Origin: an uncultured Clostridia bacterium
Lineage (GTDB): Bacteria > Bacillota > Clostridia > Lachnospirales > Anaerotignaceae
NCBI GenBank assembly: GCA_944378105.1
Contig: CALWGC010000019.1
Location: 34,145-98,144, forward strand
Length of the DNA stretch: 64,000 bases
Direction: 5' to 3'
The position numbers and the translations under genes were made by a program. Each line of letters opens with the position of its first letter. Positions within the stretch are counted from its first letter, which is position 1. This document shows positions 33,716 to 42,049 of the stretch, in pieces. The notes under the pieces were generated by a model. It ran no database searches, had not been told where the DNA came from, and saw nothing but the letters and a program-made list of their open reading frames with translations.

Positions 33716-35035
33716 ATGAAGGATTTAACCAAAGGAAGCGAAATTGGTGCTTTATTTTCTTTTTCTTTGCCGATACTGATTGGAAACATTTTTCAGCAAT
33801 GCTATAACGCGGCCGACAGCATCATTGTGGGGCGGGTGCTGGGCAAGGAAAATTTGGCAGCGGTTGGGTTTTGTTTCCAATTTCAGTCTATTTTGGTGGC
33901 GCTTTCCATGGGTCTGACGTTAGGGTTTGGGATTGTGATTTCCCACTGGATGGGGGAGAAAGAAACAAAACAGATACAATGGGCGGTGGAGGTTGGGTTT
34001 TCTTTTGCACTGCTCGTTTCTATTTTTGTGGCCATGCTTGGCGGGGCGGCAGAGCAGATCGTCTCTTTTTTTGCTGTGCCGAAGGACACGGCGCCTTTGG
34101 CCGTTTTATATTTACGGGTCATTTTCCTTGGGGCCATTCCTTGTTTTTTATATAATGCACTGACCAATATCATGCGGGGCCTGGGGGATTCGGTGAGCCC
34201 GGTCTATTGTTTGATTGCGGCTACGATTTTGAATATTGTGCTGGATCTTTGGTTTGTGGCCGGCTTGGGATGGGGCATTGCCGGGGCGGCTTATGCGACG
34301 GTGCTTTCCCAAGGGGGTTCGTTTTTGTCCGCTTTTTTCTTGTTTCGGTACCGGATCAAAGGGTATCGGGTGCATCTTTTATGGCCTTGGAAGAAAAAAG
34401 AAATTTTGGTGCGGGGATTAAAAATTGGGATTCCATCCATGTTGCAGCAAATGCTGCGCAGTGTTGGCTTTTTGGCGTTACAGGGAAGGGTGAATCTATT
34501 TGGTTCCTCCTGTATGGCGGCCTATGCGGCGGCAACGAAAATCGATTCCTTTGCACAATTACCCACGTTTCACTTTGGGCAAGCGCTTTCTAATTTTACG
34601 GCACAAAATTTGGGAGCCAAGCGGGAAGATCGAGCTAAGAAAGGGTTTCGGGCAGCTTTGGTTTTGGGATGGGTTGTCAGTGGGTGCTTGACGGTGTGTG
34701 TGGTGCCGTTTGCGTCGATGTGGATGCGCTTTTTTACGACAGAAGCGGAAGTGATTGCCATTGGCGAAAGCTATCTGCATATTGTTGCCCTCTTTTATTG
34801 CTTGGAAGCGACGATGCAGATGTTAAATGGGATTTTATTGGGGTATGAAAAACCGATGGTGCCATTGATGAGCACTTTGGTTTCTTTGATCCTGATGCAG
34901 GTGCCGGCGGCCTATGTGCTTTCTGCCACAGAGCTTGGCTATTTGGGTATTTGGATTGCAGCCCCCATTGGGTGGCTTGGCGGTATTGCCATCCGGCTTT
35001 ACTATTACCGAAAGACAGTTGGGAAAAATCAATGA
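33716..35035 (+). CDS. MATE family efflux transporter
   Basis: Multidrug and toxic compound extrusion transporter, 439 aa, twelve predicted membrane segments. The N-terminus shows LPILIGNIFQQCYNAADSII and VGRVLGKENLAAVG, the most conserved part of the DinF/NorM-like MATE proteins; the mid-protein repeat contains GIPSMLQQMLRSVGFLALQG. It would expel cationic compounds in exchange for Na+ or H+. ATG 33716 has GGGGAGG upstream at 8 bases. It is monocistronic, with its own promoter, and the tRNA-Thr gene follows. Confidence 0.92.
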   Translation: MKDLTKGSEIGALFSFSLPILIGNIFQQCYNAADSIIVGRVLGKENLAAVGFCFQFQSILVALSMGLTLGFGIVISHWMGEKETKQIQWAVEVGFSFALLVSIFVAMLGGAAEQIVSFFAVPKDTAPLAVLYLRVIFLGAIPCFLYNALTNIMRGLGDSVSPVYCLIAATILNIVLDLWFVAGLGWGIAGAAYATVLSQGGSFLSAFFLFRYRIKGYRVHLLWPWKKKEILVRGLKIGIPSMLQQMLRSVGFLALQGRVNLFGSSCMAAYAAATKIDSFAQLPTFHFGQALSNFTAQNLGAKREDRAKKGFRAALVLGWVVSGCLTVCVVPFASMWMRFFTTEAEVIAIGESYLHIVALFYCLEATMQMLNGILLGYEKPMVPLMSTLVSLILMQVPAAYVLSATELGYLGIWIAAPIGWLGGIAIRLYYYRKTVGKNQ

Positions 35036-35044
35036 AAAAAATGC

Positions 35045-35073
35045 TTGCATTTTTGGAAAAAAACGTGTATAAT
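35045..35073 (+). promoter_or_regulatory. Promoter of the tRNA-Thr gene
   Basis: TTGCAT (35045-35050), 17 bases, TATAAT (35068-35073). Confidence 0.8.
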
Positions 35074-35099
35074 ATCTCTTGGACTTGTGAAAATGGTCT

Positions 35100-35172
35100 G
35101 CCGAAATAGCTCAGTCGGTAGAGCAGCTGATTCGTAATCAGCAGGTCGCGTGTTCGAGTCACGTTTTCGGCT
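35100..35172 (+). tRNA. tRNA-Thr (anticodon CGT)
   Basis: A complete 73-base cloverleaf: acceptor stem GCCGAAA/TTTCGGC, D arm GCTC/GAGC, anticodon stem GCTGA/TCAGC with loop TTCGTAA (anticodon CGT at 35133-35135, reading ACG), and T loop TTCGAGT. CCA is not encoded. It has its own promoter and terminator. Confidence 0.95.
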
Positions 35173-35177
35173 TGATG

Positions 35178-35215
35178 AAAAACGGTGAAAACCTTGTGGT
35201 TTTCACCGTTTTTTT
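35178..35215 (+). terminator. Terminator of the tRNA-Thr gene
   Basis: AAAAACGGTGAAAACC pairs with GGTTTTCACCGTTTTT around a 4-base loop, with further T. Confidence 0.92.
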
Positions 35216-35239
35216 GTATCAAATTTTTCCTATAAAACC

Positions 35240-35439
35240 AAAAAAGCAGTTGCAAAAAAGTGGTTTCCTAAGAAGAAAACACTGTTTTTGCTTTTCTTCT
35301 TTTCTTCTTGGAAATTGCGATAGCAGTCTTCAGAAGAAAAGAACCTCAGCAAAATAAAATGGCTGCAATCCTTTGTATGTGAGGATTGCAGCCATCTTTG
35401 TTTTCTTATGAAGTTGGGTCAGATAGCAACTGCTTTTTT
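35240..35439 (-). repeat. Interspersed structured element, copy A
   Basis: 200-bp element oriented on the minus strand. Its ends are a perfect 14-bp inverted repeat (AAAAAAGCAGTTGC at 35240-35253, GCAACTGCTTTTTT at 35426-35439). Inside are a hairpin ATGGCTGCAATCC/GGATTGCAGCCAT (35359-35395) and a second, TTTCCTAAGAAGAAAA/TTTTCTTCTTGGAAA (35264-35314). Conserved blocks shared with copies B and C include AGAAAACAAAGATGGCTGC and GAAGACTGCTATCGCAATTTC, the latter split in B. It fills the gap between the tRNA terminator and the stop codon of the minus-strand gene at 35462. Confidence 0.85.
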
Positions 35440-35461
35440 ATAGAGGTATTGTTTCATCAAT

Positions 35462-36511
35462 TTATACGACACCATACCCTTTGGATGTATCAATGAGAAC
35501 TGCTTTTTGTACCGGATCCCAGACAAGAGAAAAATCGATTTTTTCGGCAATCTCTTGGAGTCGAACGTAAAGGGAGCCATCAATGAGGCAGCAATTCATA
35601 TGAAAAGAGTATTTTTGACCAGGGAGCATAAATTTTCCGCTATGGAATAAATATTGAGATTCTTTCTGGACCTTGGCAGTCGGAGAAGTCGTTGTTGGCT
35701 GCAAAATGAATGTGGAGGTGGTCAAGGACGGGGTTGCTGGCTGGTAAGGTTGTCCCGGCAAAAACTGCAATGCAACCATTGGTTCATTCCATTGGCATTG
35801 AAATTGTTTTGGAGTGCCGTTTAAGGCCAAGGCCAAATCTTCCAATTTTACATAATTGGAATCTTGAATCGAAAACAAGGAAGTTGGTATCGTCTGGTTA
35901 TTTACCTTTAGCGTGGCAGAAGAGGGACTAATGGGATTCGGGCCTGCATGGCGGAAGCCCCAAGACATAGTATCTGTTTGATAGAACACGAAATAAGTGG
36001 TTTCTTTGCCTACATCGGTACGAATAAAATAGGTGGGTCTTGGGCCGAAATTCAAATCCCAGCTGAGTCCAGCACTCCATGTTCCATCGGAGACTTGCTT
36101 GGTTGGATGAGGCGCAATGCCCATGTCTTCCAGGCTATATCGATAGGCTGGGCAGACATAGTCCTGACCGATGGTCAGTTCATATTCTGGTTCATTGAAG
36201 GTATTCATCATATAAAGATAAAACTGACTGCCGTCCACATCAGAAGAGATGCGGGAATTGTTTAAGACATCTACGTTATAGATATGAATGATTGCCCCAT
36301 TGTTGTCATAGCCTGTTTTTTCCGAAATGGAAGCAATATTGGAGATGGTGACACCACCCAGTTTTTTTGTGACAGGCTGGGCCGAGGGTACGGAAGCTTC
36401 AGAGGAAGCGGTGTAAGTCATCTGCTCTGTTGCAGATACAGAGACAGGCCCCAGGCAGGAGAATACAAAAGTACTTGCCAAAATGGTAGAAATCAGCGTT
36501 TTGCATTTCAT
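35462..36511 (-). CDS. Secreted protein with copper-amine-oxidase-N-like stalk domains
   Basis: Exported protein of unknown function, 349 aa. The signal peptide (about residues 1-27, KTLISTILASTFVFSCLGPV) is followed by a Ser/Thr/Pro stretch, a beta-rich region (about 55-195) without recognised family, and two short stalk-like domains: one around LKVNNQTIPTSLFSIQDSNY then VKLEDLALALNG, and one at the C-terminus ending SLYVRLQEIAEKIDFSLVWD. Such domains are common in clostridial cell-surface proteins. The start is ATG 36511, with GAAGGGG upstream; the frame is open further but has no site. A consensus promoter lies at 36564-36592. Confidence 0.8.
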   Translation of the reverse strand: MKCKTLISTILASTFVFSCLGPVSVSATEQMTYTASSEASVPSAQPVTKKLGGVTISNIASISEKTGYDNNGAIIHIYNVDVLNNSRISSDVDGSQFYLYMMNTFNEPEYELTIGQDYVCPAYRYSLEDMGIAPHPTKQVSDGTWSAGLSWDLNFGPRPTYFIRTDVGKETTYFVFYQTDTMSWGFRHAGPNPISPSSATLKVNNQTIPTSLFSIQDSNYVKLEDLALALNGTPKQFQCQWNEPMVALQFLPGQPYQPATPSLTTSTFILQPTTTSPTAKVQKESQYLFHSGKFMLPGQKYSFHMNCCLIDGSLYVRLQEIAEKIDFSLVWDPVQKAVLIDTSKGYGVV

Positions 36512-36563
36512 AAAAAAACCCCTTCTCATTTTTGATTTGTTGTTGGTAAGACATACCAGCTTC

Positions 36564-36592
36564 AGTATAAAGGAGGCAGCTTGGGATGTCAA
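36564..36592 (-). promoter_or_regulatory. Promoter of the secreted stalk-domain protein gene
   Basis: On the minus strand TTGACA, a 17-base spacer and TATACT: near consensus. The AAAGGAGG on the opposite strand here is part of this spacer, not a ribosome-binding site. Confidence 0.85.
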
Positions 36593-36949
36593 CGAAAGGA
36601 GGCGTTTTTCACAAAATAGAGGAAAAGAAGGAAATGTTTTACAAAGAAGAAAGTTTTAGAATCATCTGAAACTACGGCAGGTTTCAAAGCGGCAAAGCGA
36701 TGAAATATAGATGGTTTTCTTGCATTCCATTTGCCATTTTATTTTTTGAATGAACCATATACTTTGACATAAAACAGAGGAACAAAAAGGATTTCCCGCT
36801 GTTTCAAATTGGGCACCCCTTTGGCTACTCCGGGCTACGGCCTGGGTGGAGGAAAGGCCGATGCCAAAGGCGTCTGGTTTGCCGGCAGTATGCGGTACAG
36901 TGGGACAACATGGCGTTGATCGTGAGGGGATTTGGATTAGAAAACCAGA
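36593..36949. other. Gene-free region with a foldable GC-rich island
   Basis: No credible gene between the divergent promoters of the stalk-domain gene and the WYL genes. The middle is AT-rich, but 36811-36920 is clearly richer in GC and folds: CCTTTGGC (36818-36825) pairs with GCCAAAGG (36863-36870), enclosing CGGCCT (36838-36843) paired with AGGCCG (36855-36860). Neither strand has a start-site-equipped frame through it. It may be a small RNA or a gene remnant. Confidence 0.5.
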
Positions 36950-36978
36950 TTGCCATTTTTTGGGGGCTTTGATACAAT
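36950..36978 (+). promoter_or_regulatory. Promoter of the WYL gene pair
   Basis: TTGCCA (36950-36955), 17 bases, TACAAT (36973-36978). Confidence 0.75.
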
Positions 36979-37036
36979 GAAAGAAATTTCTTTTGGAAAT
37001 AAGCCGGAAGTTTCGAAGAAGAAAGGAGGAGGGGGA

Positions 37037-38284
37037 ATGGCCTATCAGGAGTTGATGAAAAATTTTAACCGTGTGCGGGACTATATGCGGGATTTTTATG
37101 TGTATGGGCTAAAAAGAAGGGAAGAATACACCCAAAAAAGCGCCAGGTCCTATGATGACGAGCGACGGCGGATGGAAAGTTGGCTTGGGCCATGGATGCA
37201 GTTTCGCCAAAGTGCAGAGGGGAAACAAGTATTCCTATCTTTGGACAGCCGAAGGACAAAGCACAACCCCCTCTACCAGGCCTGGAAGGCGAAAAGCTTT
37301 ACGGATGGAGATCTGACGCTGCATTTTTTGCTGTTGGGCATCCTGCAAAGTGAAGAAAGGGGATGGACCATACGGGAATTGATGGCACAGTTGGACCAGA
37401 TGCTTTCCGCTTTTACAAAGTCGCGCACCTTTGACGAGTCGACGGTACGCAAAAAGCTGAAGGAATACGAAGCGGAAGGACTTGTGGAGCGAGAAAAGAA
37501 AGGGGCCGTGGTCTTCTATCGTTCGGGAGGGAAGCCTGCGGGGCTGAATGTGGATGTGTTGGACTTTTTTTCGGAGGTGGCGCCCTGTGGTGTCATTGGC
37601 TCTTTTTTGCTGGACCAATGGCAGGAGGTGGGCGATCACTTTTTGTTCAAGCATCATTACATCACAGGGGCCATGGACAGCGAAGTGGTGTATACTCTTT
37701 TGCTGGCCATGCAGGAAAAAAGAAGCGTATCTTTGCACTTGGTTTCCCGCAGAAGAAACCACAAGACGACGTTGTCGGTGGTGCCGCTACGGCTAATGAA
37801 AAGCGTACAAAGCGGCAGAACGTATTTGATGGCCTATGTGCCGGTGTTCCGGCGGATTTCTTCTTATCGAGTGGATCAGATTGTGACGGTGGAAATGGGA
37901 AAGGAAAGCCCGTTGTTTGATTCCATGCGGGAAAAGTTGGAAGGGATGATGCCCCATCTTTGGGGGGTAAGCACCCAAGGCAGGGGGAAAAGCCGCTTGG
38001 AGAAGGTAGAAATGACCATTCGATACGAAGAAAACGAGCCTTATATTCGCCAAAGGCTGGAGCGGGAGAAGCGATGCGGCACGGTGGAGCAGGTGGGAAA
38101 AGGGTGCTGCAAATGGACGGCGGAAGTGTATGATTCCAGCGAGGCCATCCCCTGGATTCGGACGTTTCTTGGCCGGATTACGGAGATCCATTTTTCTAAT
38201 CCTGTGGTAGAGGCGCAATTTCGCCGGGACTTGGAGGAGATGTATGCTCTGTATGACGTGGAGGTAGCAGATGATTTTTCGTGA
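37037..38284 (+). CDS. WYL domain transcriptional regulator with winged helix
   Basis: 415-aa regulator. The first ~95 residues are charged; residues ~95-170 form a winged-helix-like domain (WTIRELMAQLDQML, STVRKKLKEYEAEGLVERE). The WYL domain follows at about 210-310, with LSVVPLRLMKSVQSGRTYLM and SYRVDQIVTVE, and a C-terminal WCX-like extension ends the protein. WYL domains bind ligands, often nucleic acid or nucleotides, and many regulate DNA-damage or RNA-repair genes. ATG 37037 has AAAGGAGG upstream; the promoter lies just before. It overlaps the second WYL gene by 14 bases. Confidence 0.85.
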   Translation: MAYQELMKNFNRVRDYMRDFYVYGLKRREEYTQKSARSYDDERRRMESWLGPWMQFRQSAEGKQVFLSLDSRRTKHNPLYQAWKAKSFTDGDLTLHFLLLGILQSEERGWTIRELMAQLDQMLSAFTKSRTFDESTVRKKLKEYEAEGLVEREKKGAVVFYRSGGKPAGLNVDVLDFFSEVAPCGVIGSFLLDQWQEVGDHFLFKHHYITGAMDSEVVYTLLLAMQEKRSVSLHLVSRRRNHKTTLSVVPLRLMKSVQSGRTYLMAYVPVFRRISSYRVDQIVTVEMGKESPLFDSMREKLEGMMPHLWGVSTQGRGKSRLEKVEMTIRYEENEPYIRQRLEREKRCGTVEQVGKGCCKWTAEVYDSSEAIPWIRTFLGRITEIHFSNPVVEAQFRRDLEEMYALYDVEVADDFS

Positions 38285-39182
38285 GATTTACAGCGTGTAT
38301 TATCATACGGTGGCAAAGATTTTGCAGGCGGCCCTTTCCCATCCTCTTTCGGCAGAGGAGTTACAGGAAATGGTGGAACAAAATGCCTTTGGGGAAAGTG
38401 TGCTGCACCTGTTGCCGGCGCTGAAGGAGGAAAAGTGGCAAGTGTTAAAAAGCGATGGGACAACACCTCTTTCCAAAGCGCCCTATCTTCCCCTTACTAC
38501 AGTGGAAAAGCAATGGCTAAAGGCCATCGAACAGGACCCTCGTCTTCAGCTTTTTGGAGATATTTCCTTTGATTTTCCCGATGTGAAGCCTCTTTTTCGG
38601 CCGGAAGATTACTTGATTTTTGATCGATACCAAGATGGTGATCCTTATGAAGATGCTGCATATCAAGCCCATTTTCGGCTGATTCTAGATGCCATCCGAA
38701 ACCAATATCCCCTGGAAGTGGAATTAAAAACACGCAGAGGAAACCAAACAAAGATGGTACTGCTGCCAAAGGCGTTGGAATACTCGGAAAAAGATGATAA
38801 GTTTCGTTTGCTTGGAGAAGGAAATCGGTTTGGCAACACCATCAACTTAGCCAGAATCCAGCAATGCAGGCGGTATGAAAAGCCATGGGAGGCGAAAAAA
38901 GAGGAAAAAGAAGCGCCGCAAAGGGCCTATGTGGTTTTTACGTTGATGGATCGCAGAAAGGCACTGGAGCGGGTGATGCTTCACTTTGCCCATTTTGAAA
39001 AACAGGCAGAAAGGTTAGGGGAAAGTCGTTATCGGGTGAAGGTGTGGTATGAGGTGGAGGATGAAACGGAGCTTTTGATTCGGCTGCTTTCCTTTGGGCC
39101 GCTGGTACAAGTGAAAGAGCCAGAACGCATGGTATCGCTTTTGCGGCAACGGTTACAACAGCAAAGAAGTTGCGGACTTTGA
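38271..39182 (+). CDS. Second WYL domain protein
   Basis: 303-aa WYL protein. The N-terminal ~100 residues are mainly helical (YHTVAKILQAALSHPLSAEE) with no clear winged helix. The WYL part lies at about 125-205, with KMVLLPKALEYSEKDDKFRL in place of the usual WYL core, followed by NTINLARIQQC and a C-terminal extension. Overlap with the first WYL gene and similar length to PafB/PafC pairs suggest the two act as a heterodimer; this is inference. The terminator hairpin includes its stop codon. rtcB follows 185 bases downstream. Confidence 0.82.
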   Translation: MIFREIYSVYYHTVAKILQAALSHPLSAEELQEMVEQNAFGESVLHLLPALKEEKWQVLKSDGTTPLSKAPYLPLTTVEKQWLKAIEQDPRLQLFGDISFDFPDVKPLFRPEDYLIFDRYQDGDPYEDAAYQAHFRLILDAIRNQYPLEVELKTRRGNQTKMVLLPKALEYSEKDDKFRLLGEGNRFGNTINLARIQQCRRYEKPWEAKKEEKEAPQRAYVVFTLMDRRKALERVMLHFAHFEKQAERLGESRYRVKVWYEVEDETELLIRLLSFGPLVQVKEPERMVSLLRQRLQQQRSCGL

Positions 39183-39200
39183 AAGTTCGCAACTTTTTTT
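39168..39200 (+). terminator. Terminator of the WYL pair
   Basis: AGTTGCGGACTTT pairs with AAAGTTCGCAACT (one G-T pair) over the stop codon, then T7. Confidence 0.88.
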
Positions 39201-39367
39201 CCATGCTTTTCCTTGAAAAAGAAGATACAATGAGAGGGAACAAAGGCAGAAAAAGAGAATGGAAAAAGACAGAATGATGCCTTTGTCAACCCACAGATGG
39301 CCGGCATCAAAAGCAGGAAAAAGAATCAAAAGGGCCCTTACCGTTGATGAAAGGAAGGGATGATTGT

Positions 39368-40618
39368 ATGGAAATCAAAGGAAAAGTGAACACAGCCATT
39401 TGCTATGCAAAGGTGATAGAAGAAAGCGCCGTGGAGCAAATTCGCCGGATGTGCGACTATGCCTTAACGGAAAACAGCACCATTTATATTATGCCCGATG
39501 TCCATGCCGGAAAGGGATGCACCATTGGCACCACTATGACGGTGAAAGATAAGGTTTGTCCCAATGTGGTGGGGGTGGACATTGGATGCGGGATGTATAC
39601 GGTCCGGCTGGCGGAGCGAGAGCTGGATTTGGCGGCAATGGACGCGGCCTGCCACGCCATCCCTTCAGGGCAGGCCGTTTGGGAAGGCAGAAAGGAACGG
39701 TTTGACTTGACAAAACTGCGCTGCCATCGGTCGTTACGGGACACCAAGCGGTTGGAGCGGTCTTTGGGTACCTTAGGCGGCGGCAACCATTTTATAGAAG
39801 TGGACCAGGGAAAAGACGGGACCTATTATTTGGTGATCCACTCCGGCAGCCGCAATTTGGGCAAACAAGTGGCAGAGCTGTATCAACAGTTGGCCATTGA
39901 TTTGCACATGGGAAAAGAAGAATGGTTTTGTAAACGGGAGGAACTGATTCGCACTTACAAAGCGGAGGGAAGACGGAAAGAAATTCAAGGGGCACTGAAG
40001 GCATTACAAAGCCAGTTTGAAAGCCAGGCACTTTTGGTGCCGGAGGATCTCTGTTGGTTATATGGCTCCTTTTTGGAGGACTATTTGCACGATGTGGAAA
40101 TTTGCCAAGCTTTTGCCCGGAGAAACCGGGAAAAAATGGCCCAGTTGATTTTGGAAGACACCGGTCTTACGGCAGTGGAGTCCTTCCACACGGTACACAA
40201 TTATATTGATACCGAAGAAATGATTTTGCGCAAAGGCGCCATTGCCGCCCATGCGGGAGAGAGGGTACTGATTCCCATCAATATGCGGGATGGGTCCATA
40301 CTGGGCGTGGGGAAAGGAAACCCGAAGTGGAATTACTCGGCACCCCATGGAGCCGGGCGGTTATTGTCCCGTAGTCAGGCAAAAGAGCGGTTGGATATGG
40401 AAGCATACCGAAAAGCCATGGAGGGGATTTACTCCACGTCGGTCAATGAATCGACGTTAGATGAAGCGCCGATGGCTTATAAATCCATGGAAGATATTTT
40501 GGATGTGATTGGGGATTGCGTGGAAGTGACAGACATTTTAAAACCGGTGTATAATTTCAAAGCTTCTCAAACCACAAAGGGAGAAAAGGCAGAAAAAGAG
40601 GCGAAAACGCAGCCTTGA
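39368..40618 (+). CDS. rtcB: RNA-splicing ligase RtcB
   Basis: GTP- and manganese-dependent RNA ligase joining 2',3'-cyclic phosphate or 3'-phosphate to 5'-OH ends, 416 aa. Catalytic and metal residues are present: Asp 71 and Cys 74 in VGVDIGCGM, Asn 140-His 141 in LGGGNHFIEV, His 158 in IHSGSRNLG, and the guanylylated histidine in SAPHGAGRLLSR. ATG 39368 has AAGGAAGGG upstream; the frame begins earlier without a site. There is no archease gene nearby. The two WYL regulators directly upstream are its likely controllers, in place of the RtcR known from proteobacteria. Confidence 0.95.
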   Translation: MEIKGKVNTAICYAKVIEESAVEQIRRMCDYALTENSTIYIMPDVHAGKGCTIGTTMTVKDKVCPNVVGVDIGCGMYTVRLAERELDLAAMDAACHAIPSGQAVWEGRKERFDLTKLRCHRSLRDTKRLERSLGTLGGGNHFIEVDQGKDGTYYLVIHSGSRNLGKQVAELYQQLAIDLHMGKEEWFCKREELIRTYKAEGRRKEIQGALKALQSQFESQALLVPEDLCWLYGSFLEDYLHDVEICQAFARRNREKMAQLILEDTGLTAVESFHTVHNYIDTEEMILRKGAIAAHAGERVLIPINMRDGSILGVGKGNPKWNYSAPHGAGRLLSRSQAKERLDMEAYRKAMEGIYSTSVNESTLDEAPMAYKSMEDILDVIGDCVEVTDILKPVYNFKASQTTKGEKAEKEAKTQP

Positions 40619-40655
40619 GGAAAAGGACGGCACAAAGAAGAAAGGAGGAGGGCGT

Positions 40656-40838
40656 TTGACAGAAACAACGGGATGTGAGGATACAGCGGGTGACGAGTTA
40701 ACAACAGAACTACAGCCAAAAGGCGGTAAACCAAATGCTCGGCTCTTGGCACGGTATGTGCAGAAAACAAAAACAGCAGGAATCCTGAAAAAGAAAGGAT
40801 TCCTGCTGTTTGATTGTGACGGAAAATTTTGTTTCTAA
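40656..40838 (+). CDS. Possible 60-aa protein after rtcB
   Basis: Frame of 60 codons starting with TTG 40656, which has an excellent AAGGAGG seven bases upstream. The product is Thr/Lys/Gly-rich with no known motif and four Cys (GCED, FDCDGKFC). Against it: the gene runs through a strong hairpin (40773-40809) that appears to be the terminator between rtcB and purK. It could be spurious. Confidence 0.25.
   Translation: MTETTGCEDTAGDELTTELQPKGGKPNARLLARYVQKTKTAGILKKKGFLLFDCDGKFCF
40773..40809. terminator. Terminator between rtcB and purK
   Basis: ACAGCAGGAATCC pairs perfectly with GGATTCCTGCTGT. On the minus strand it is followed by TTTTTGTTTTC and so ends purK; on the plus strand only a weak T stretch follows. 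Confidence 0.75.
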
Positions 40839-40882
40839 AGGCTGCCATTGCAGGGCCTAAGAAAAATGGAAAACAATGTTTT

Positions 40883-42046
40883 TTATTTCGAAGGAGCACC
40901 TTGGATTTTGATGCAGGCCTTGGCCTTGGCGGCGTTTTGGATGGCTTCTTCCAAGGTGGCGGCCGTGGCCGTCAGGTGGCCCATTTTCCGTTTGGGCTTG
41001 CTTTCTTCTTTTCCATAAACGTGCAAAGTGATGCCGGGGATGGCAAGACATTGGTCTGCGCCGAGGACAACGGCTTTGCCTTGGCTGCCTTCTTCGCCTA
41101 AAATATTGCGCATCACGGCCGGGCGCAGCAGGGACGGATCGCCCAGGGGCAGGCCACTGACGGCACGGATATGTTGTTCAAATTGGCTAGTCACACAAGC
41201 TTCGATGGTGTAATGGCCGGAGTTATGGGGGCGGGGCGCCACTTCATTGACGGCCACGTTGCCCGTTTCATCCACAAACATTTCGACACAAAACATCCCG
41301 ACACCTTCAAAAACTTCCATCACCTTGCGGGCCAATTCCATGGCGTTTTTGGTGGTTTCGTCACTGATGGCAGCCGGTACCCGGGTTTCATCCAAAATGC
41401 TGTCTTTGTGCTCGTTTTGGGCCACGGGATAGACAGCGATATCGCCATGGGCAGAGCGGCAGGCCAAAACGGAAATTTCCATGGTGAAGGGGAAGAATTT
41501 TTCTGCCATCAGTGGTAAGGTGCCGCTGCCCAAGGCGGCAAAGCTTTCTTCCACCGTTTCTTCCGATTGCACCACATGGTTTCCTTTGCCGTCATAACCG
41601 CCGGTGCAGGTTTTTAACATATAGGGGTAACCGAAGGTTTTGCCGGCCTGTTTCATTTCTTCCACGGAGGAAACGGCGCAAAAGTCTGGCACGGGCAGGT
41701 GGTGTTTGGCCAGAAGGGTTTTTTGGGAAAACTTGTTTTGGATGATGGCAAGGCTTGTGGCGGTGGGGTAAACCACATGGCCTTCTGCTTCCAGTTCTTT
41801 TAACACTTGGGCATTGATGTGTTCAAATTCGTAGGTGATGACGTCGCATTTTTCGGCCAGTTGGCGAATGGCCGCGGCGTCTTCAAAGTCGGCCACAATG
41901 TGCTCGTCCACCAAGGTGTGGGCCGGGCAGTGGAGGGTTGGGTCCAGGACACGGATGGGAAAGCCCATTTTTTTTGCTTCTAAAATCATCATCTGGCCCA
42001 GTTGGCCACCGCCGATGATACCAATGGTTTTTTGAATGGATTCCAT
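40883..42046 (-). CDS. purK: 5-(carboxyamino)imidazole ribonucleotide synthase PurK
   Basis: ATP-grasp enzyme of purine synthesis converting AIR, bicarbonate and ATP to N5-CAIR, 387 aa. The N-terminus GIIGGGQLGQMMILEAKKMG is diagnostic; the ATP-grasp core shows LKTCTGGYDGKGNHVV, and NEVAPRPHNSGHYTIEA is the conserved PurK C-terminal motif. AAAGGAG precedes the start on the minus strand. purE, its usual partner, is not beside it; instead it follows an acyltransferase gene by 3 bases and is probably co-transcribed with it. Confidence 0.96.
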   Translation of the reverse strand: MESIQKTIGIIGGGQLGQMMILEAKKMGFPIRVLDPTLHCPAHTLVDEHIVADFEDAAAIRQLAEKCDVITYEFEHINAQVLKELEAEGHVVYPTATSLAIIQNKFSQKTLLAKHHLPVPDFCAVSSVEEMKQAGKTFGYPYMLKTCTGGYDGKGNHVVQSEETVEESFAALGSGTLPLMAEKFFPFTMEISVLACRSAHGDIAVYPVAQNEHKDSILDETRVPAAISDETTKNAMELARKVMEVFEGVGMFCVEMFVDETGNVAVNEVAPRPHNSGHYTIEACVTSQFEQHIRAVSGLPLGDPSLLRPAVMRNILGEEGSQGKAVVLGADQCLAIPGITLHVYGKEESKPKRKMGHLTATAATLEEAIQNAAKAKACIKIQGAPSK

Positions 42047-42049
42047 GAT

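Noticed and set aside
36586..36669. 27-codon frame starting ATG with AAAGGAGG upstream
   Set aside because: The apparent ribosome-binding site is the spacer of a strong minus-strand promoter (36564-36592), and the peptide has no conserved feature.
36844..36860. RNase P RNA-like GGAGGAAAGGCC
   Set aside because: The match to the RNase P core is short; the other universally conserved segments are absent around it.
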